Positions 50,891 through 63,412 of a stretch of DNA of 64,000 nucleotides are shown here, in pieces; positions within the stretch are counted from its first letter, which is position 1, and each line of letters opens with the position of its first letter. The position numbers and the translations under genes were made by a program. The notes under the pieces are model-generated. The model made no database searches and was not told the origin of the DNA. It saw nothing but the letters and a program-made list of their open reading frames with translations. The stretch is taken from the NCBI GenBank assembly GCA_964017045.1, contig OZ024807.1, positions 19,761,813 through 19,825,812 of the forward strand. The letters are read 5' to 3'. The stretch is from Omphiscola glabra. Taxonomy: Eukaryota > Mollusca > Gastropoda > Lymnaeidae.

Positions 50891-51530
50891 GAAATTCATT
50901 GAAAGCAAAGTGCATTCGTTAATTACTAATACGACACAACTATAGAACGGAAGTAATTATGAATCACACGAGATGATACTTGAAAATAAAAGCCTTCCTT
51001 GCACTTGAACTATGTCAAGTAAATGGTACAATAAAAGTGTTTGTCAAATATAACGAACACAAAAAAATGCTTAGCAATGACTAGCGATATTTCTCTTATA
51101 TTTAAAGTTAATTAGAAAATGCATTTTAACATATTTTGTAAAAAATAGTGTAGGAATAATATATAATATTTTGATTAATATTGACATGTTAGTTTAGTAC
51201 GTTTTTCACAAGTTTTGAATATTAATCTGATTCAAACAATTCTTTACTGTGTGTAGTTTGATTGCGGAGAGTTTGCTGGTTAAGGGGGAAAAAACATATT
51301 CGACGAAATGTTTGTGTTGCTTTTCAAACTTTGCCGAGGAGACAAAATATTGTTCATTAAAAAAAATGAAATTACATGAAAAATATATATATTTTTTAAT
51401 TTAGTAATTGAACACGAATTAACATTGTATGTATCATATAACAATATAGCAATCCTTTTATTCTCATAGTGATCGAAGTAATTAGTGTTTTACACAAGAA
51501 ATATATTTTAAGAAAATAACCGGAATCTTT
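50891..51530 (+). promoter_or_regulatory. Conserved noncoding block upstream of gene C
   Basis: Counterpart of 9715-10250 upstream of gene A ('AGAACGGAAGTAATTATGAATCACACGAGATGATAC', abbreviated here as blocks GAACGGAAGTAA and CACACGAGATGATAC; then CTGATTCAAACAATTCTT and GTGATCGAAGTAATTAGTG). Possible shared promoter region. Confidence 0.4.
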
Positions 51531-51820
51531 TATAATGTAAGTTAATCGTTTAACTATATGCTATATAATTTTACTGAGCCCAATTGCGTCTTTATTTCAT
51601 TTTTAATATATTGTTTTTTTTTTAATTTACTTATTTAGTACATTTAAGAATTATAAATAAAAGTATATATATTTTTTTTGGACAAAAATAAGAAACAAAA
51701 TAATACGTTTGATGGCTATTAAGCTTTTTTAAAAGAAATATATATCACCATTACATTAAATATTATTTTGGTATCTAAATTAAATCAAACGTATATGTCT
51801 CCATTAATTTTCAGAAGACT

Positions 51821-51890
51821 ATGGAAATGTCACGTACATTACAAACTTGTTTAATAACATTCATATTTATAATAAAAATGGAACAGAACT
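51821..51890 (+). CDS. Gene C exon 1: signal peptide
   Basis: MEMSRTLQTCLITFIFIIK plus a few residues; phase 1 at GTAAGT. The same start context as gene A. Confidence 0.8.
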
Positions 51891-54800
51891 GTAAGTTGAA
51901 AGTTACATCATATTTATTTATATTTTATTGTGTACTTAATGTTTTTAAATGTTCTTAAAATATAAAGCATATACATATAAAATACACTGTAATTTTTGTT
52001 AAAAAATATTTTGTTTTCGATCTGTATGTGTTACTATTAAAAAAAGTATACGATTTTTTTTTTTGGTATCGGCCCTTCATTAATCTTAATAACAGTTGCG
52101 TTTATTTTTAAGTTAACAAAACCAATATGAACATAATTCTATTTTAAAACTTGAACACGTTAGAAATGATACATTGTTCTAACGTTCAAATTAAATGATA
52201 TTTTACTTTACTCACATTCGAACAGCAAATAGTGTATTTAAACAGTGTGACCCAACAGAAGAGGGTGTGCGACATGTGTTAAAGTTCAGTTGGAATGTAT
52301 TCAACCTATCAATGAACATATTTATCTCCAACAACAACAATATCATTGCTTCGTGTACTCTAAGTACAAAATGCACAGACTTCATAATAAACAAGACTAA
52401 TACTAAACTAGACGTTGATCAATCAAAGAAGAGAGTAACACTAACCCTCGAGATATTTAATATTTCAAGAAGTGATGTATTAGTTTCTGAAGGTGATTGG
52501 GAAATTAAGGACAGACGCAATGGGGATGTTTTGCTTGGTTGTACATTAAGCGTATTTTGTAAGTATTCCGTTATGATCATTTGTACGAATTGCCTAATGC
52601 ATGATAAGTGTGATGATATAATTTTAGCCAAACTGAAATAAATGTGCAGATTACATTCCACAAGGTTGTCAAGTTGTAAACGTGTTGAGCAGTTAGCTAT
52701 TTTGAATTAAAAACAAAATACATGATATATTTTATTTTAATTTTGTAATAAACAATAGATCAATTGCATATTATTTACTACCGATGCATAAGAAGCAAAA
52801 AAGCAATTGTATACTAATTTTTAAAATGAAAATATTTTTACTATACATTCTGAATTGAGAATTATTTGCAAAAAATGAATTACACACACTTTCACGCACG
52901 TGGATCATATAGCCTATTTAATTCTATTTAATAATTTAAGACATTTTTGTTTGATGTAACAGATCATAACATTTATATATATCCGATCAAATCTTATTGA
53001 AGTTTTTTATTCGCAGATTTATGATTTCACTATCAATCTTATTGGGAAACAAAATAAAAATTCAATGAAACAATGAACATGAGTATTTTTAACTGGAAAG
53101 GAAAATTTAAATTTATTTAGAAACTATTTAGTTGTTCCCCTTACATTATTTGTTTTAATGAAACTGACAGACTTTAATAACAAACAACATCTACGTACAT
53201 TTCAGCAAGAGTACAACAGATAAGCTGCAGCTGTTATATATTTGAAAACAAGCTGAGCATCATGTGTTCGACTTCAAAGGTTTATCCTCAAGCTAAATGC
53301 CACTTTCTTACAAACATATCTAAAGTACGTCAATGTATTTTAGATGAATGTATACAAGTTAGTTATTTTAACAATGTTTTTACTTAATATAAAGTGCATA
53401 ATATTAGCTGCTACTAAGAAGTATATAAAACTCTGGAAATGGTACCGTATATATATAATTCAATGTTTTAGTGACAATAGTTCATTTTAAATGATCTTCT
53501 ATGATTTAAAGAAAAATGAAAACAATTTCAAACTAAGAGGATTAAAAATAATATTGATTTTTTTTTTAACTTAAAAAAAGGGTTTTCTATTTCAAAACGC
53601 AATTTATGAGATTAAAAGATTAAAAACAATGTTTGTTTTAAATAACGTAAATAGCTTTAAAAGAATGGTGACATATGTGATTATTATTTTTTGTCATATG
53701 AGTAGTTATAAATTAATTCATGTTACGATATATTTAAAGCAAGTTATTCTAATTTCAAAGTATTGAAATCATTTTCCTATTTCTTCATTAATGTAGTATG
53801 ATTATTGAATAATTTTTTTAAAAAATGACAATGGTTAGATATTCATGGGAGTGAAATGAAAAGTGTGCAGTGTCATACCATATGGGATGGGGTGTAGCGA
53901 GTTTATATTTTGTCAAGTAACTTTAGTAGATGGGACGTTTCTGCATTGCTGTCACCAATGTTTGGCGGGCTATATCTAGTTTTATATAATAATTTGTATA
54001 CATCATCTGTACTCAAATACATTTTGAATCTTGATTGATTGGACTTACTTTAGCGTTTACCGTTTATCAGACTATTTAAAATTAAATGTTTCGAATGGAA
54101 ATATAAAGCCTCGAAAGATGAATAAATTGAATGTGTGTGTGTTTGACTGCTATAATACCTATTTTTTAAAATAATTACTTCAACTCTGTCCGATGGTATT
54201 GTTAACTAGACATACAGTCTACCGGATGATTCCATTTCCTACACAAGCACTACTCTTCAAGGCAACCCTGTTTACTTTGCGTCCTCTTGTACTGCAGCTA
54301 TTCCAACATCAATGTTAAAACAAGGGTATTTCTATATTAATGTTACAATGTACCCAGATGTAACAAATAAAGTCGATGACACTGCGTACGGTTTGAACAC
54401 AACTTTTTATACATTTCTAGGTTTGTATTAATTAAGTTGCATGTAAGCATGTTTGTAATATAAAATATTACTGATATAAATATTGATTTAGATGATGGCA
54501 TAAATGATTTAGTATATAATGATTTATAACTTATAAAAAATAATCGGAACGTTTATAAAAGACAATACCGAATTATGTTTAAAAGATCGTATGCATGTAT
54601 AAAACATTTTTAAAAATAAGAATGACATGTTTTTGCTAATAACACACAAATAAACACATACACAATTAAGTTGAGAATTTAACCCTTAGCTATGTTAAAA
54701 TGTAAAATTATATGTAGATATAAATATATATTTATAACGTTAAAAAAATGACTATTTTAAATTATATGTTGTAAAACTAATTTTATAGCATACCCCTTCT

Positions 54801-57800
54801 AAATTTAAATAATTATGCTGGAAAAAATGTTTTCAAGTTAAACTTATTAGTAACATCAATCCATCCATCCTTGTAGCGCTAAAGCCGATGTAGAGCTGTG
54901 GCATGTCTCACTACTTCCTCCCACTCAGACCTAATTTTTTCCATATCATCCATCCATCTTAGCCTAGGTCTTCCTTTGAACCATTTTCCTCTGGGGTTTA
55001 GGTGATGCACCTTCTTCCCTCCTCTGTCCTTTGGCATTCTTGCTAAGTGTCCTGCCCAGCGTTGCCTGATCTTTTGGATCCTGATATTTGCTGTTCAAAT
55101 CATGGTTGGTTCGTATTATCCATCCATATTCATCCTTTATTGGTCCATATATTTTCCTGAGAACGTCCCTCTCCCATGTGTTTAATAGATTTTCTGCCGT
55201 TTTTGTTTGGGTCCAAGTTTCACTTACATAGGTTACAATTGGTCTGATTACAGTTTTTCAAATAGTTTTCTTTGTTTCTCTTGTAATGTTTTTCTTTTTA
55301 TTATTTTCTAACTACTGAACTATGCCATGTTCCTGGCTTATATTATTTCCTCTTTTTTTGTTAGTAATTCGTTACTGTCATAACATAAAGATGTAAGTTA
55401 TTGATTTGATATTTCTAAAGTCTGGTTTATAATTTTAATGGCTTCATCTGTCTATTTTTCTCTTAATTTAGTCATGTATTTTGTTTTTTGGTTGTTAATG
55501 TGTCTTTTAATTCAATCAAGCATACTGATATTTCTTTAATACTTTGCCCTAGCAATGATATGTCATCAGCATATGCAAGATACAGAAGGGGTTGATTATA
55601 GAGAGTGCCCAATGTTTGTGTGTCTTGGGTTTCCCTCAGAATGTATCCTGTTATTATTCCTCGAGTGTCAATACATCTCATACATCTCTCTAATATTAGG
55701 TTAAAAAGCATAAGCGACCGTGAAACTCCATGTCTTAAGCCTCGTCTAATCTGAAATACCCTTCAATATTCCCCTTCCTTGATTTTGCTTTTTGACTTTG
55801 TCAGTCTTATATGTATCAGTGTTGTCAGTTTGTTGGGTATTCCAAACACCTGCAGCGTCTTATATATATATATATATATATTCGTTTGATGCTGTCAAAG
55901 GCCATTTTATAGTCCAGACTGAGTTTATGTACTAGTATATTATATTCATAGCATTTCTCTAATAGGCATCTGCTGGTGAAAATCTGATCATTAGTAACGT
56001 ACGTTTGCATAATTTTAGTTCATTAAGAAAAAAAATATTTTGCACAATTAATTAAACCAGTTTACATGCATACCAATAAAATCTACTGTTGGAATTCAAA
56101 TACGTAAAATCTATGTAACACATTTATTTTTGGTCTCAAAGTTTTAGAATGATTATTTTTATTATTTTTCATTTTACTTTAGCAGACAAATGTTAATCTT
56201 AACTTTGTTTTGTAAAAAAATATGTTCCAATATTTACGAAAATAAGAAAGTCCAAGTGTCAGACTAAAAGATTGTCCAAAGCTCAACACCGGCTATCTCC
56301 ATGGAACATGCACTTGTGAAAGGAATGATACCAACTTTGTTAATACAACAGTCAATTGGTATGATAAAAATGGTGACATCATACAGACTGATAAATCAAA
56401 CATTCTGTCATTTTCTATCAGCACAATTGTAACGGGTAAATAAAACGTATTTTTTTTTAAATCAGTAAATATATATTATTAAGTCAGTTTCGATTGCTTT
56501 ATGAGCTGGAGCTTGTAAAATTTCGTACGGCTTCGAGCTCCATATAAATGTATTTAATCAATTAAGTAAAATGGTTTTTAAATCCTTATTTTCGCTGTGC
56601 ATTGCTCGAATGTTAAATGAAACAGATTTTGCTAAATATTCAAAGTTTACCAGAGTATATATATAATTTTTTACTTTAAGAATAATAATGTATACATATA
56701 TAAATGAAGCAATTAATATATCTGCAGTCTTCTACTGTCGAGCAACAAACATCCTTGGCTGGAAAAGTCAAAATGTGACTTTTAGTCCATATAGGCTAAG
56801 TAATTACTGTTTCTTGTTAAAATGTACTTATTTATATGAATTTTAGGTGAGTTTATTTGTTTGCCTGTTTTGGGGTTTTTTGTTTGATTTTTGTTTGTTT
56901 CTTTTTCTTTGTTGTATTGTCGTCTCATCGGGGATTAGGTAAGTCATTTTTGTCAAATAACAAGCTTTACTTAGTGTTTATTTCAATTTAAAACAAAAAG
57001 AGCACCTGTCACAAAAATAGTTAATAAAGTTAAATAGAGTTGAATTGCTCCAGAATAGACTAGAAATAACCTTTGCAAAACATGTATATCTGAACCACAT
57101 ATGACTTATCACGGCCCACACAACTGTCCTTGATTGCATCTCTCCTACCGGCGTCCCCCGATCTGTAATAGTTTTCAGAATGTTATCAACACTCTTAGCA
57201 TGATATTGCTTAACAAAACTTTGTACACTAGCGTAATGTTTGTTTTCGTCTTTGCTGGATCTTTGGTAACATTCTTGAAACCACAATATCTATTAGAGTT
57301 TGAAAAATAAACTAAAAATGTGTGGGTTTTTTTTGAAATTATTTAACGTAACTATCGTTTTAGATATTTGTATATACTTAAAAAGGATAAAAATCATTTT
57401 CTTAATGTCTGCACTTGCTTCTCTATAATGAACGTTTATTTTCTGTTAGGCGATGTAAACATACGTATGTGGGCTTTTTTAATATATAACAAATGATTTA
57501 ATATGTAAAGGTGCATTTCGTCTATCTTATTTTGAAAGTACATTTACAAAACATTTACTCATTTACATTATTATATATTACTTATCTACATATACACACA
57601 TATTTAATTATGCATTTGCTTTAATTTCTTTGTTATTGGATATTTTAATAACATGCATTTTACTTAATTATTTACAGGTCCTCCTATGTTAAAAGGTACA
57701 TTTGAAAATTCAACTTCACGTCTATTAAACTTCGGCTCGAATCACATTATTTTAATCATTCTAAACATTGCTGGCTACCCAAAGCCTCAAAAGTACAGCA

Positions 57801-58384
57801 TTGTAAAGAATCGCTTTGATCAAATTGACTTTGAAAACGTAACAGATGGTAACGCAGAGACCAACGTATTTGTTATACATTATAGAGATGATGGCTTTCC
57901 TTACGGAACTCTGAATTTGTCATTTTCAGTTTTAAGGGAAGACGATTTCACCAATTACCTGTTTGTTGTTGATAACGGTGTCAGTCCACCACTCAAGTAC
58001 GACATCCTAATTGAAAAGGGTAAAAAGGGGTTTAAATTGCATTTAATTTTTAGAAAACGACATGAGTAATGATACACACTTTTTTGTTTCAAATAATATA
58101 AAATACTTAAAATAACTGACGCATAATTAAACATGTATAATGAAACATTATCATGGAAAACGTATATCATAATTATCAGATAACCAAACAAAACGACATA
58201 GTTTAATTTGTTTTCTTCATTTCTAATTCTACTCCCAGATAACAGAATCGATCAAACAGATTTTAACAAGACAGTTGCTAGTCTCGTTTCTGTTGTCTTG
58301 ATTGTTGCATTATTTCTTTGTCTCGGATTAATCCTACGTTCTCGAATAAAAAGTAAGACTATTATATTGTTTTTACAAAATTTA

Positions 58385-58433
<49 letters not shown>

Positions 58434-59369
58434 TTATATTGATACGTTAATCATTAATATCAAGTTATAGAGTTATCCTCTATAATGAAACTTAAATAAA
58501 GATATCCCAACACGTATGAGAATACGATATGTTGGTGCATGTCATTTGACAGAGCGTGTTTGGTTTTAATGTAAAAGTTTTTAAAAATTTAACGACAGAA
58601 AAAGTACCGGTGGCATGTATGTTTCTAAGCTAAAGTTAAGTGTACTATTGAGTTCACTTCCATATCATTAAAATACTATAGGAATCAATGTTTTTTTTTC
58701 TCAAATTATATATATATATATATACATATAAGTGTACGTATACATGCATATTATATACATGTTATACTATTAAATTGTTATAAGCAAGTATTATATATCT
58801 CATTAGAAATATTTGTGTTTCATGCATATACAACTTTTGATTACAAAGTTATTAATATCAGGATGCATTTAATTTTTTTTAAAGCTAAAGTAAACGACAA
58901 TGTGTTGGGCGAAGAGTTAACCTTTGAAGAGATGGGGTCAAGTTATAAAGATAATGAAAAGCATGATGAAAAAAATGAATTACGTACAAGAGACAATGCT
59001 GTAAGCGGTATTTACGATGTCATTGATGAATACTTGGTTGTTGGAGACATTGCAAGTCTTCGTGTGTGCAGCCGGGTGATTTTTACTAAAAGCAAGCGCG
59101 GCGAGTTGGAAAATGAATCGCCTGATGATAATAATATGTTTCACAAACATAAATCAAAATGGATGGCATGGAATAATGAATACATAGCAGTACTTGGTGC
59201 TACAGCTTCAGATGAATATGAATGCAGCATTGTTTTAGATTGTGAACGCAAAGACGCCATTGAGCTCAATTCTATAGTGGGGAAATTAATACAAGACTAC
59301 CTTGAGTATAATACTGTAAACGATATTGTATATTCATTGCACACTGATGAGACTGATTTGAACATTTAA
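51821..59369 (+). CDS. Gene C: Ig-domain single-pass membrane receptor, paralogue of gene A, 9 exons, 644 aa
   Basis: Exons: 51821-51890, 52226-52558, 53206-53324, 54210-54420, 56247-56435, 56728-56799, 57678-58019, 58239-58352, 58885-59369. Exon phases are identical to gene A, and lengths match except for exons 2 and 9. No stops in frame; all introns GT-AG. Layout: signal peptide, Cys-containing N-terminal region, Ig domain (exons 5-6), cysteine-less Ig-like domain (exon 7), one helix, and a tail of about 160 aa. The ectodomain is roughly 70-80% identical to gene A by eye, and the tail much less. The paired YxxL tyrosines of gene A are replaced (KRGEL, MFHKH), while YDVI, YIAV and YNTV remain, so signalling output may differ. 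Divergent from gene B, 7.6 kb apart. Function inferred only. Confidence 0.86.
52226..52558 (+). CDS. Gene C exon 2: N-terminal ectodomain
   Basis: SNSVFKQCDPTEEGVRHVLK to ...LLGCTLSVF. One codon longer than in gene A, in the ISNNNNIIASC segment. Donor GTAAGT. Confidence 0.86.
53206..53324 (+). CDS. Gene C exon 3: ectodomain, Cys-rich
   Basis: SRVQQISCSCYIFENKLSIM to ...LTNISK, with one more cysteine (SCSCY) than gene A. Phase 1 in, 0 out at GTACGT. Confidence 0.83.
54210..54420 (+). CDS. Gene C exon 4: ectodomain
   Basis: TYSLPDDSISYTSTTLQGNP to ...NTTFYTFL. Donor CTAG|GTTTGT, in contrast to the GC donor of gene A. Confidence 0.84.
54870..56015 (-). mobile_element. Degenerate LINE fragment in gene C intron 4
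   Basis: Minus-strand pieces of a non-LTR reverse transcriptase: 'TNDQIFTSRCLLEKCYEYN' with 'LDYKMAFDSIKR', then 'LLYLAYADDISLLG' (catalytic YADD), then a C-terminal segment reading like RQRWAGHLARMPKDRG. Several frameshifts, and a TA microsatellite at 55860-55880. Not the same family as the other two LINEs. Absent from gene A intron 4. Confidence 0.82.
56247..56435 (+). CDS. Gene C exon 5: first half of Ig domain
   Basis: ESPSVRLKDCPKLNTGYLHG and on with TCTCERND and VNWYDKNG; donor GTAAAT, phase 1. Same length as gene A exon 5. Confidence 0.85.
56728..56799 (+). CDS. Gene C exon 6: second half of Ig domain
   Basis: VFYCRATNILGWKSQNVTF: the YxCxAxNxxG motif is closer to the Ig consensus than in gene A. 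Donor CTA A|GTAATT. Confidence 0.85.
56978..57286 (-). other. Coding-like island in gene C intron 6
   Basis: A 102-codon minus-strand ORF of mixed composition in an otherwise AT-rich intron ('QSFVKQYHAKSVDNILKTI', 'GEMQSRTVVWAVISHMW'). It has no counterpart in gene A. Possibly an old mobile-element or retrocopy remnant. Not recognised. Confidence 0.25.
57678..58019 (+). CDS. Gene C exon 7: cysteine-less Ig-like domain
   Basis: 114 codons, phase 1-1, with long stretches of nucleotide identity to gene A exon 7 ('AACGTAACAGATGGTAACGC', 'GTTGTTGATAACGGTGTCAG'). Donor GTAAAA. Confidence 0.86.
58239..58352 (+). CDS. Gene C exon 8: transmembrane helix
   Basis: DNRIDQTDFNKTVASLVSVV then LIVALFLCLGLIL and basic RSRIK. 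Donor GTAAGA. Confidence 0.88.
58391..58432. repeat. (AT)n microsatellite in gene C intron 8
   Basis: About 42 bp of AT dinucleotides just after the transmembrane exon. Absent from gene A. Confidence 0.9.
58885..59369 (+). CDS. Gene C exon 9: cytoplasmic tail
   Basis: 160 residues, starting TKVNDNVLGEELTFEEMGSS and ending HTDETDLNI then TAA. Shares SxIYDVI, EYLVVGD, WNNEYIA and LEYNTVNDIVY with gene A, but lacks three of the four evenly spaced tyrosines. Confidence 0.87.
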
Positions 59370-59510
59370 TATTACATCAATTGATTTAATTAGTGTTATT
59401 GCTAATCATTTCTTCCCAAAAAGTTGTAAACATTGTTGTTTGAAACATCTTTTATTGTAAAAATATCCATGAAATGTTTTAAAGTTATTTAACAGATTAT
59501 TTTCAATACT

Positions 59511-59516
59511 AATAAA
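59511..59516 (+). promoter_or_regulatory. Possible polyadenylation signal of gene C
   Basis: AATAAA about 140 bases after the stop. Plausible by position only. Confidence 0.4.
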
Positions 59517-61769
59517 ATGAAAGCGTTGTTATAATTTGAAATAAAATGAAGTAAAACACTGTGATAAATAGACATATAGATAATATTCTCAAAAGAAGAA
59601 ACTGTTAGCAGCAACCTCAAGGGATTTTTTGGTCACTTATGCGGTAAACTTATGCTAACATTCCGCTGCCTAGTATTTTCCTGTATACTTCCTACGACTC
59701 TTCCAGTAAACAATAATGAAGTTTACGTCTGATAATGCTGGTAATAACAATGCTTAAGTAAATTAAGAGATAAGAATGAAACGACGGATTTTAGGTTAAA
59801 AACAGCAGAATACTATTTCTATTATTTCTATTAAAGTTAGCATGGACAATTTATATTTATAATGTTCCTTTCATTTCCTTTGAGAATGCATATATATAAA
59901 GCGATTAGTAAAATTTAATCGTTTTACCATATATATTTTTATTTTAAAGTGGCAAGCTATTAATGTTAAAGTATCCATGTACATTTTAAATATGTGTACA
60001 AACAAAATATGTACATATTTCTTATTTCTTAAATGAAAAACTATTTGATTTCTCGTTTACATATGTACGGTTTTTGTTTAATTCTATAAACCTATCAAAC
60101 ATTTTGAAATCATCTGTGGGATTTTATTAGCCATTGTACTTAAAATTAATTCGTTTGGTGCAGATTATATCCAAAGAAATAAATGATCAATAAAAAGTGA
60201 GACAGCCCCAATTATGAAGACACAAAAAAACATAAATGTGCAATACATAGTAGACAACTAGGCAAATAATTGAGTTTAATTTTTTTTTTTAATTTTTTTT
60301 TTTTTTTTATGGTATGTTCCAATTATTTTAAGATTTGTTTTGAATTAGCGACACAAATGGTAGATGTCTTTAAGTCCATATAGCTTTTTTTTTTCTAAAT
60401 TTTGAAATAGTATTTCTTGCTAAATCATTCAGCCTCCGAGACTCAAGGAGTCCTATGTCCAATGTTCAATTTGAACAGTACATACTATAACAACAAGTAA
60501 CCCTTTGTTTGATCTGCTTCTATGCATCGAATCTAGGAGAAATCTCTGAACTAGCAAACACGCACAATCAGTGTTACACACACTTTATATAGCGTACCAT
60601 ATTTAAAATGTAAAACATTGTTATCATTGTTATACACATATTTTCAAAAAGCGTAATATTCAAATAATGTATTAAGATCAAAGTAATATACACGAAAAAA
60701 CAAGGACGTGTACTGCCATACTGGTCAAAAAGTAAAAATAAAATGATTTTAAAAAATTAACAGAAAAACGTCAGTTAGCCTCCTGCCCAAAAGACTAACT
60801 TTGAGGAAGCTAGGACGGCAAGTGAGTCCTATGCTAAAGGACTGCTCTATAGCACAGCTGAAGACATAAAGCAATAATCAGCGAACAAGCTCAGACCCTA
60901 CCAGATTTAGAATGAGTGTCGAATCAAATATTGCAACCATTTCAGGCAACTTAACAATTATTTGACTCCTCCCTGTCAACAATGTCAAAATTTCAAACTG
61001 TGAATAAAAAATATTTAAAAACTGTCCATGCACCCCTCGCAAAAATATATGAATATACAGGTATGTTGGAATTTATATTCTATGAGTTACAAAAAATTGT
61101 TATCATCTATGAATATAACATTTTTAAAATGCAATAGCCACTATACCAGTGATTAATGGTTGATTTTACAAAGGTATATTTTTTTGCTTAGTATCACAAT
61201 TTTAAATTTTGTAAGTAATAGACTATAAAGAGGAAACATTATTATTATTATTTTTAACATTTCTTTTTTAGGCGGGAGTGTATTACTGGTTAACTGGAAG
61301 TCTTAAGTCATCTTTAAGTTTTGGAATTTATAGCACTGCAAAAACTTGTTTGTCTCCTACGAGATGTTAAATAAGGAAAGCATGTTTTTTACAATCTCAC
61401 ATTCTTGTTTAAATTTTTCCTTTTTTGAAAAAAAATATTTTAGGTACCTTTTTATTTTTATTTTACCAAGCAACGAGCTTATATGTGAAATAGCGTTATT
61501 ATTTATCTCCGTATGCCCTATCATTCACTTCTGCTTGTAAGCCTAATGCCTAAAAAATCAACCACACCATATTCGAACATCAAACATCACAATTTTCCAA
61601 TCAACACCGCTTTAAAATAACAAAGCAAACGCAACGCCTCCATTCTGTTTTCGCTGTTATCAAATTTGTTAGTAAACACTGTCCCTTCCCTTATCAACGA
61701 AGATCATATTTGTTCTTCCGCCATCCGTTGTATGTAAGAACCTATTATACTTCTTGCCAAGATAGTTTA
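59517..61769. other. Spacer downstream of gene C
   Basis: AT-rich, with a poly-T region near 60283-60309 and a less AT-rich unidentified stretch at 60770-60970. No supported gene. Confidence 0.5.
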
Positions 61770-61852
61770 ATATGATGATGATGATTGATTGATTACGTGT
61801 ATAGTGCTTGTATAGCATACTCAAAGCGCTCTGATGTCATAATTTCGATTGA
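61770..61852 (-). mobile_element. SINE/LINE 3'-end-like fragment
   Basis: On the minus strand it reads 'AGAGCGCTTTGAGTATGC', 'ACAAGCACTATACACG', then (ATCA)n/(ATC)n. This is the body-end plus simple-repeat tail seen in short retroelements. Only the 3' portion is visible. Confidence 0.5.
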
Positions 61853-63214
61853 AAGAAAAAAGTGTCTTTAAATGTAAATTAAATGTTTTTTTTATTAAAA
61901 ATCATTTTTAATGCTTTTAAAGATTTAGGCAAACTTTTACAATATTTAGACGCCATTGTTTCAAAACAGCGCACTTCCAAAGTACTTTTGTGTGCTCATT
62001 CACACACAAGGAGCACTTACTGTGATGAAGAGCGCAAACTCTTTAATTTCATAATTTTGGAAAATACGTTCTTCAGAGACTTAGACGTGTGGGTAACTAT
62101 CTTGGTGCTTAATTAATTCACAGCTTTAACACGATTCAAAATGATCCGTTCTATCGCCTTACTTGTCTATTACATATTGCAAACAGCTTATTTATCATTG
62201 CCTTATTCACGTGGAACTAGTAGACAAAAGAATCGTCAACCAGATTTTTAAGTATATTATCTGTCATTTGTAATTTAATTACATAACACATTTCTGTCTT
62301 TTAGCAGTCAATGGAATAAGCAACACATGTTTTTGTTTGTCATTTAGAGTCAGGTGAACATTTCTTATGCCTCGGAACGGCATTGTTAACCTTCGAACAT
62401 TTTGAAAGCATTAATATACCCCATCCATAGCCATACACATTTATAATTAATGTTTTAAAAAATGTTGGTTAATATCGTTTAAAAAATAATAAACGAATCT
62501 AAAGATGTAACCTGTTTGTGATATGAAATTTGTATGTCTAAATATATTTTGTCATAGAAAGAAACAGTGCTATTTTTTTTCATTCAAGTGATACGTCTAT
62601 GCACGAATGTTTCTTTAATCGAATCATAATTCAATAAACAACAATTGACGATAAGTTAAAAATAATTTTTTTTAATATATATTTATTTAAAAAAATAAAT
62701 TAGATACAAGTAATCATGTATTAATTTTACTCTAAACAATCGATAATCAAAAAAAAATATTGAGAAATAATAACAACAAAGAGGGATAGTCTTTAAACAA
62801 GAGTACGCTTCAATTGCGTATATAGACATGTTAAAAGATAGTGTATGATATTTGTCTTTATCAAAATCATATCTAGCGGACACTGTAGGAGAAATAGTAG
62901 CCTTAAGAGAGTAACTAGTGACTACATTGACATATTTAGTTGATGATGTTCTTTGGGGTTCAGTTTATTTTTTTATTTTAAATTATGAAGCATTTATCTT
63001 ATATATATAATGTGTAAACAATTTGAAACCAAGTTCAGAAAGTTGCATATGACATTAAAAGGGATGTGGGATATATTTTCGTGATGCAACTGCACTAATA
63101 TTTGAGTTATATGTAACTAATTTTGATCACGCATGTTCATTTTAGCAAATAAAACACGTGATCAGACATATTTGTATTATATTCTATTTTTGTTTTTAGG
63201 GTCCACAATCAATG
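61853..63214. other. Spacer, no gene seen
   Basis: AT-rich. The ORFs at 61883-62116 and 62683-62883 lack splice context or recognisable motifs. Confidence 0.45.
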
Positions 63215-63412
63215 TATTGATCATTCTGGCTCCTGGTTATAATTCAGAGTTTGCCTTCTCTTAGATGAGTTGCCGTCCGAGGCTAACGATTCCCATCCAC
63301 CCGCGGTGCTTGGGATGTATTTGCTTGTCTTGGCTTAGGTGGGGATTGAATTCCAGACCACCATCTATTTGAATTTAGTAAGTTTAGACCTCAAGGCCAC
63401 CCAGCACCCATA
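63215..63412 (-). mobile_element. tRNA-derived SINE
   Basis: The minus strand begins GGGTGCTGGGTGGCCTTGAG (A-box-like TGGCCTTGAGG) and has a B-box-like GGAATTCAATCCCC about 50 bases on, followed by a GC-richer body. This is the head of a tRNA-derived SINE. The internal promoter boxes are imperfect. Confidence 0.6.

Noticed and set aside
60770..60970. Less AT-rich stretch suspected to be a tRNA or small RNA gene
   Set aside because: No cloverleaf, A/B boxes or terminator could be found.
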